Positions 50,701 through 59,700 of a stretch of DNA of 64,000 nt are shown piece after piece. Under the pieces are notes generated by a model that saw only the letters and a list, made by a program, of their open reading frames with translations, did not search any database and was not told the origin of the DNA. This DNA comes from G963667145 sp963667145 (GTDB taxonomy: Bacteria; Cloacimonadota; Cloacimonadia; G963667145). Location of the stretch: positions 1,054,001-1,118,000 of the forward strand of contig OY762943.1 of the NCBI GenBank assembly GCA_963667145.1. The letters run 5' to 3'. Both the position numbers and the translations under genes were made by a program. Position 1 is the first letter of the stretch; the number at the start of each line of letters is the position of its first letter.

Positions 50701-53700
50701 CAAGATTAAATCCTATAAGGGTGTAGCTGTTGATAGTAGTGAGATTGATAGTGGTTATGTGGGTCTTCGGTTGCCAGACAGTTTAGTTGTGTTTGACAAT
50801 GGACTTTATTTCGATACTGTTAAAATGAAAATTTATACCGACGATACTACTGCTTCCATAGTTGACACTATCTTTATTAAGCGAGGTCGAGCAACTGTAG
50901 GTCAATTTAACTTATACGATACTGTTGTTGCCAATGGATATAATAGCGGATATTTCACTTATGTTGATAGTGGTAATGGATTGCGTGGGTTAGACTATAT
51001 TTATACTGCTGCATTCAAAAATACTGTTTCTATTTCTGATTTTGCTACGATTTTTGATACTGGTTATCGCAAGATGGATTCTGTGACGATAGACAGCGTC
51101 AGTAAAGGAGTTCTGTTCGATACTATTAAGCTGATTTGGAGTAAGTCTAACGATGCATTGCAATATTTGGTTTTGAGAGATTCTACTACAGGTAGTGACG
51201 GTCAAGATTTGACAAAATATGATACGTTGACGTTTACATCTGTTTCTAAGGCTTCTGATGATACAATATATAACGACCGTACGCTGTATGGAGCGTTTAA
51301 GCAAGTTTACTATAGAGTTTTAGCTGTGGGAGTTGACCACAATTCCGCATACTCTCCAATTGATAGTGGATATTACAAGTATTACGGTGTGAAAGATTTG
51401 AAATTTATTGCTTTGGATTCTGTAAAAGTTGACACCATGGAGCTGAACTGGACGTATACAGCAGATATTTATCCTAAACTAGATACGACAATTATTTTCC
51501 GCTACGATTCTTTAAAACACGTTGATAGTGTTAGTGTTGGGGGTAGTTTTGATGTTACTTCTGAAGTAAACAGTTCTTTGCTTGGAGTGAATAATGTTTG
51601 CCATGACACGAGTTTATCTCTCTTAATTGGTAATTTGTATTTTTACAGAGTGATGGCTAGGATAGATGGTGGTGAGCCTACCAACGTTTCCAATTTAGTT
51701 CATGGATATGTCGATTTGCCTAAGGTGAAGGATGTAACTGTCAGTAAAGCTCTGAAAGATTCGTTGCTCATTTCTTGGTCTAAGGTGAAGGATGTTGCTG
51801 GAGATACGGTTTACAGTTATTATATTTCTAGATATATAGATGGGGTTTCTGATGGAGAGGTTGCAGTGCCAGGTGGAGATAGTTCTTATTTAGATTCTAC
51901 ATTGGACAAAGAGTTCAATACTACCACCTTTAGAGGTAGAACCTATAGTTATAGGGTTAGAGCCGTGACATATATTAGGGAACCAATAACAGGTGGGTTA
52001 TTTGAGAGGGAATTGATTTCTGAATATTCTGAAGCAGATACTGGATATATTTTCCCTGACTCACCTATAATAGATAGTGTTAGTAAAGGGATTTATCAGG
52101 ATACAGTTCGTTTAACTTATAGTACTTCAAAATATTTAGATTCTGCAGTCCTTTATCGTATGCATGAAGGAGAGAGTTGGGAAAGATTGGATAGCTTGAA
52201 GGTAAATGCTCCAAAATGGACAACTTATGTTGATAGTAGCGAGAGTTTGATACCTGGCGATAAATATTATTACAAGATAAAAATATTTAAGTTTAGTACT
52301 ATAGATTCCAGTGAAATTGATTCTGGTAGTGCTTTGCTGTCTGTCCCCAGTAATTTTGCTGTAGTGTATGATTCCAGTCGCTATGTTGCTGGCTTTGAGG
52401 ACACATCTAGAATAAAACTATCATGGGATACAGTGAGATATGCAAAAGGATATCAAATATTTGCGAGTAGAAATGGGATGCCTTCATTGACGAATTATGA
52501 TTCTATAGTCCTTATGGAGAACTCTTCTGATTCTTCTTATAAATACATTCCGAGTGAATTTGTGGAGAGTAAAGATTCTATCAACACATATAACTTTGCT
52601 ATTAGATCTTATCGACAACGAATTTCCGATAGTGCATTTTCAGCCTTATCTCCCGTTCGTAGTGGAGCTGTACGAAGTTTTTCTGTGGGAGATATTAGCT
52701 GTTCCAATGGTGATTATACAGACGGGATAAAGATTATTTGGAATCTTCCACGCTATGGCAAAACTGATATACAGGCTTATGAATTGTATAGGCAAGATAA
52801 TTCGGGAGATTTTGATTTGATTGCTACGCTTCTTTCTAGTGAGGTGACGAATGATTCTACTTATTACGATATGTATAATTTGAGTAGAGGATTTATCTAT
52901 CATTACAAGATTAAAACCATTTACAATGGAGGGAAAGGTAAGTCTATATTTAGTGATACATCCAGCTTGGGAGCTTTGCCTTTAGACCCTGTTAACTTGC
53001 GAGTTAGCAAGGGTGACACTGCGGTAAGTGTGCAGTTTGACACTGTAGCTGGAGCAACATCTTATTTGCTTTATCGCGAGGAAAACTCCAAGACTTTTGG
53101 TAGCCAAGTGTACAAAACATTGTCTTATGATGGCGGAAACGGTAATATTTCGTTGTCCACGGATACTTTGACTTACAAAGATACTTTTGCTCTCCCAGGT
53201 CATTTGTATTTCTATAAACTTAGAGCTATCAAAGCTGTGGGAGCAGACACGGTTTATTCTATTGCAGAAACTACTTATGGATACAAATATTTGCTTTTGG
53301 ACAGTGTTAATATTCAGGTCGATTCTGGTGGAATAGCTGTGTCTTGGATTAAGAGTCAAAACGTGGGAACTGCTATGCCTACCAGTTATGTATTGTATAA
53401 GCAGAAAGTTGGAGAAAACTGGACTACGGAAAACATAACCGCTAATATTGATACTACCCCTATTCTCTCGGGAACAGATACTTCTTATAGATATTTGGAT
53501 ACTGTTGTTACTGTTGAAACTAAATACTATTACAAATTGTTTGCACAGTTGAGTTACGATGGTACTACGATTTCGCATCCTTCCGATACTATGGGGCAGA
53601 AATATGGGTTTGAATGGTCAGGGAAATTTGATTCTCTTTCTGTTTCCAAAGGTACTAGCGAAGACACTATTTTTGTTAGTTGGAAACGGATTAAGGCTAC

Positions 53701-56700
53701 TTCTTGGGAAAAAGATTTTGATTTGGAAAAAAGAAATGTAGAACGAGCTCCAGACACGGTTACTGCTTATATTATTAGTAGGAAAAACATAAATTCTGGT
53801 TTGGTTGAATATGATACTGTTATTCCGAGTGAATTGGATTCAACGACTGTGGGCAATGATACATTCTACACCTATCAAGATAAAAATGGAGTAGGGACTT
53901 TGACTGAACCAAGGTCTGGAGAAGCGTATAACTATAGTATCAAGGGAATGATAGCTGTAAATAATAGTCCTGACAAATTTTATAGCAACAGCATTTACAG
54001 TGCTACCAAGGGAACTGGATGGACAAAAGGCGACCGTGCAGGCATTAGCAAAATTTATTTGCATTATGACAGTGACGGGAATATAGATGGCAATGAGATT
54101 GTCTGGAAAAATCTGGGAACGAGGGTGGAAGGATATATTATTGAGAAAGACACAGTTCCGACTTTCGATTCTATCGTTGTTGCGGATACCTTTAAATTCT
54201 CTTCCAATTTGAAAGGTAGTTTGTTCTCGGATTCCAGTTACTATGATTTCCAAATTAATAATACGTTGGCAAATTTTGGAAGTCTTGAAGTTGGGCGTAA
54301 GTATTACTACAGATTTAAAGAGGTAAATAGCTTTGAATATGGTGTTTACAGTGAGTTTAGTGATTCACTAGTAACTCAATATAAATATGATAGTGATAAT
54401 AAAATCGTCTATTTATATTTGCCTGAAGACTACAATAGTTTCGCTACAACTCTGGCAGAAGGGTTGTTCGGAAATCAGACTTTGCAGGTAAAGGTGATGA
54501 GCAATTTAGCTTTTGACACTGTTCCCCTGAAACCTATAGGAACATCCTCCTATCCTTTAAAAGGGCATCTGATAAGTTCTGGGAAAACTATTCAATTTGA
54601 AAAATTCTCTGGTGCGGTTGAAGGCTCAAAAGGTAACTATTATGCAATGATAGGCGTTGCTGACTCTTTGCTGGTTGATTCTTTGTCTGTTGTTATAGAT
54701 GGGTCTTGCAATGCAGGTTCAGACAATGTGGCAGTTTTGGTTGGAGAGAGTAAAAACTCCGTTTATAAAGATTTGAACTTTACTTTAAATGAGATTACGT
54801 TCAGCACTACTGAGAACTCTGCTGGATTGATAGTTTCTTCCACCTCGGACACCTTGAGTGGGTTGACAATTATTGGAGGAAATTCCAACTTTAGCGGCAA
54901 CACTGTAGGAGGTGTTATTGCTGAGAGCAAGGAATTATACGCTAGAAATATTCAAGTGTCCAATATTAATACTTTGACTGGTACGAGTTATTCTGGTGGA
55001 TTTATTGGTAACTTTGATAGTAGTGAAGTAGCTTTGGATGTAAGTGGCATTAAATTTAATAGCTTGGGGACTTTGACTGGTCTCAAAGTTGGTGCTTTGG
55101 CTGGTTCTGTGGTTGCAGATTCTTTCCATATTAATAACGTTACTATTTCTATAGTTGAAGGTCTTAAACAATCACAATTAGGTGTTTTCTATGGTGGTGT
55201 TCTTTCTGGAATTTTGTCTGGTAAAGGCTCGGTAGATTCTATCACTGTGACTAATGCATCTGCTTTGACATTAACTTCTGGTGATTCTGCATTTGTGGGA
55301 ATTTTCGGAACTTTGGACAATACCAAAGGGTCTGTAGATATTAAGAATGTGAATGTAAACTTGCCTTCGACTATTAGCACATTTGTCGCTACAAAGGGTA
55401 ACTACTTTGGTGGTTTATTTGGTATGGGTACTATACCTAATAGCTTGAACGTAATTAATGTAAATCTTACAGGTGGAGGGAGGACTATTTCGGCTACTTC
55501 TGGCAATTCTTACTTTGGAGGTGTGGCAGGACTTATTTCGGGAGTTGGAATTGTTACCTTGGACACTGTTACGTTTAGTGATGCTGATTTTAGTGTTACT
55601 AGCAGTAGTGCTACAGACTCTATTTATATTGGCTCTGTTGTAGGAAAGTTAGATACTGTTATTTTGGGTAAAATTACAGTTGCCAATGGAGTTGATATTA
55701 CTAGCTCTGTAGGAGGAGTTTCCAAGATTGGAGGTTTATTTGGAGAAGTTGACAACGTTACCTTTGGTGGTAAAGTTTCCATTCCTCTTTCTTTAAATAT
55801 TACAGGGTCAAGTACAAACGCTTCTTATATTGGTGGTTTGATAGGGCATGGACGAAAGGTATCGAATTTATGTTCCGATTCTCTTGATGTAACTTTGAAT
55901 AAGTTTGCGGTATCTCCGTCTTCTTCCAAGGGTAGTAGAGTTGGTTTGCTAATGGGTCAATGCGATGAATGGAACAAAGGAGATATGGATAGCAGTAATT
56001 GGTATTCCGAGACCGTTTCTTCAAGCAAGGTTTCCATTAGTGTGGGAGACTCTTCCAAGGTTGGTTTCTTATTTGGTAGCTTGGCTTTGAATACATCCGA
56101 TACCTTCAGAATATTCAATTTCGCTGAAATTGCAGCAACTTTTGATGGTACTCCTACTTCTTACTTTGGTCTTTTGGCAGGAGAGGTGACAGGAGCCTAT
56201 GATGTGGGAGTGACATACAATAACAGTGATAGCAAAGCTATAGCGGTTAATGGGTCTGGTTCAAGAGTTGTTGGTGGTTTGATAGGGACAATGAAAGATG
56301 CTAGATTGTACAGAAGTGATATTGAAACTGCTACCTTTAATTTCAGTGGTCCAACTAACTTTGGTTCTCTTGTCGGCAAATTGAGTGGTTCGGCTTCTGT
56401 GGAAGAATGTTACGCTTTCAACCTTGTAATTTCTGGTTGCGATAGTGTAGGTTTGGTGGTTGGAGACATGCAGGATTGTAAGATTATTCGCTCTTATTCT
56501 TTGAAGAATTCCGTAACATCCTCAACTAAGGTAGCCAATTTTGCTTACAGTGTCAGCGGTGGAACTATAGACACTAGCTACAGCTTGAATAATACTTCTG
56601 CGGGCAGTGCTCTTACAAAAGGTTTCGTAGCAGAAAGCAACTCAACTCTAAACGGCGTGTGCAATAGATTGGCAGCAGTCCTTATGAGTACCTATTTCTC

Positions 56701-59700
56701 TAGTTCGGATGCCTTTACTTTGACGGAAATTACTGGGTACCCAACGCTCAAAGAGAATAAGCAAACTACTGTTCCTACTGACAATGGCTTGGAAATGGAA
56801 AAAAGTTTGTTAGGGTATTATAAAATTACTAATTGTGTACAACTTGATGCTATTGGAGATGTGCGTTTAGCCAAGTTGGTTGATGGATATGTCAACTTGC
56901 CTGAGTGGCTGAAGTTTGAGTCGAAGTACATATTGAATGCCGATTTAAACTTTAACGATTACGACACTTTGGTCAACTACACACCTATAGGGTATGGCAC
57001 GGAAAGCGGTAAATATTTCTCTGGTAAGTTTGATGGCAATAGCAAGACCATTACTAACTTAGAGGTCAAAGCTGATAGTTTGGGAGTGGAAGCTATTGTT
57101 GATTATAGTGGAATGTTCGGCGTTGTTGGAGAAGGTGCTGAAATATACGAGTTGCTTTTGGATAGTGCCAAGGTAACAGGAGCTAAAAATACGGGAGCTT
57201 TGATAGGGCTAAACCAATCCAACAATACAGGCAAGGTGAATATAGTTTGCGTGAAGAATAGCACGATAAATGCCAATGGAGCGAATGCAGGAGCTGTAAT
57301 TGGTGCTACTACAGCGGGTGGAAGCGTAGAGGATGTCTTATCTCTGAATAACGATGTGGTTTCTGCTGGAGAATATGTAGCTTCCATCGTCGGATATTTA
57401 AAGAGCTCTACCATCAAGAACGTGGTGGCTGTGGGAGACAGCCTGAATGGTGTTGACAATGTGGGAGGCTTGGTGCGAGATACTCTCGCGACGGCTGTAC
57501 AAAATTGTTATTCCTTGGTTAGTGACATTGTTACTACTACTGGTTCCGACTATAGTAAGGTTGCCGCTCTGAGCAACTCAATAGGCAGTGGTTTATATTC
57601 GTTGGCGGAGACCAAGATTAACAACACCAATTACGTGATAGGATCTCATTCTGATAGTGCTAATGGAGATAACCTGTTCTACAATCGTTTGCAAAAAACC
57701 GATTATCAATCCCTATTTTATGCTAGTAGTGCTTGGGAGTTCATTACGGGAGCTAAATATCCTACTTTGACCAAGTTCGCCAGCTATGTGGATAGTGGCA
57801 AGTTAAGCACTCCTGATCTTCCGTTTGCAACTAATACCGCTGGAGATTCTTTGCTTATTTCAACTGCCTATGATTTGCTGATGATTAGCGGTTATTTAGA
57901 TTCTGCTTTCTCTATGAGGGTTGATTCTATAGACCTCACTAATCTTGATTTGAGTAATGTAGATGGTGATAATTTCGTGCCGATTGGAACCACGGAATTT
58001 CCGTTTACGGGTACTTTTAACGGCAACGGTGGCTTTATTAAGGGTTTGACTTTGCAACAGGCTACAGCGACTAATTTTAGGGGTCTTTTTGGAGTTGTAA
58101 AAGCTGCAAAGATATCCAACTTGGGAATAGTAAATGCCAAAGTTTCTGGGAAAGACTATGTAGGTGCTGTTGTGGGAGGATTTGCAAGTACTGACGGTTT
58201 AAAGGGTACTATTCGGGATATTTTGGTGACTAATTCCGAGATTAGTGGAAATGCTTATATTGGTGGTGTAGTGGGTTATATGGTAGATGCTGATGGCTAT
58301 AGATTGATTGTTGGAGGAAGCACCGTTAAGGGAGTTTCTAGTGTTGCTGGTATAGTTGGTGCAGGTGGTAGTTCGGCATCGCTCAAGAGGAGCTTGTCCA
58401 TTTGCGATACTCTGGCTATCACTTCTGGATCAAAAGTTACTGCTAGGATTGCAAGTGGTTCTATGACCTTAGATGAAAACTATGCGACCTATTCTGCGAA
58501 TACTGCGTGGGATGAAACTTATAGGCTCGATAGTGCTATGCACGGAGCGGACATAAGTGTGGATAGCTTGCGAAACGAAACTGCTACTTTCGGTGCAGGT
58601 GGAATTATTGACTTCTTGAGCAATGGTTGGGAAAATGCAACGGGCGATTGGACAGGTTATCCGAGATTGGCAAAAATGACTGTGGATTGTAGTGTAAAAT
58701 CTCACGCTTTTGCTGGAGGCTCTGGAGCAATTGATGACCCTTATTTGGTATATAGTGCCTCGTCTTTGGAGTTGATGTTAGAGAGCGATTATCTGAGTAA
58801 ACATTATAAGCAAAATAAAAGTATAGGCATGTTTGGCAAGAGCTTTACTCCTTTGGGAATTACCACTGCGTTCACAGGCACATACAATGGGCAAGGATAT
58901 TCTATCAGCGATTTGTCGTACAGCAGTACCACAGAGGCTAATGTTGGGTTATTTGCTCAGTTGGGTAGTGGTGCAGTCGTGCAGAGAGTTGCTTTGCTGA
59001 GACCAAAATTTGCTGGAACCACTGCTGTGGGAGGAATTGCTGGTATTTCCACTTCTGCGATTGTGAAAAATTGCTTAATCAGAAAAGGAGCTGTAACTGC
59101 CTCCTCTGGTGTTGCGGGGTCAGTAGTGGGACAAAACTCAGGAACTGTGGCAAAATGTGTGGCTGCCGCTGATACCGTGAAAGGTGCTCAAGCTGGTGGA
59201 ATAGTGGGAAGTAACCAAGGTGCAGCCTCTGTAGATAATTGTGTGACAGGTGGCGGTTTTGTCGATGGAACTACTGACAGCGGTAGAATAGTTGGTTCTA
59301 ATTCGGGGATTCTTACAAAAAACTATGCTTATGGTGTTTCAGTTGGAGGTAACACTACTCCAAGTAATACGGGAGAAGGTAATATTGATGGCAATACTCT
59401 TTCACTAGAAGATGTGCAAGACAAAGATGTTTGGACAGGGACAATAGGATTTTCTATTTCCACTTCTGGAGGATTGAGCGACGCCATTCCTTGGCTCTGG
59501 GTTAGCGGGCAACATCCTGTGCTTCTTTATGGCGAGACAGAATCTTTATTCCAGGAGTACTCACTGACGTATGACGCCAATCTTTCCTCTGTTGTTAATT
59601 CTCTTACTGGTGGATCTGTGCCATCTTCTCAGACAGGTACGAATGTCGATGTGCAAGGAAATACAGGTTCTTTAGCTGTTGATGGGTATACTTTTGTAGG

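Noticed and set aside
29860..54420. Possibility that the FN3 array is a CRISPR array, recent tandem duplication or assembly artefact
   Set aside because: The repeats are protein-level only, about 300 nt long, well diverged in DNA sequence and in one continuous frame.
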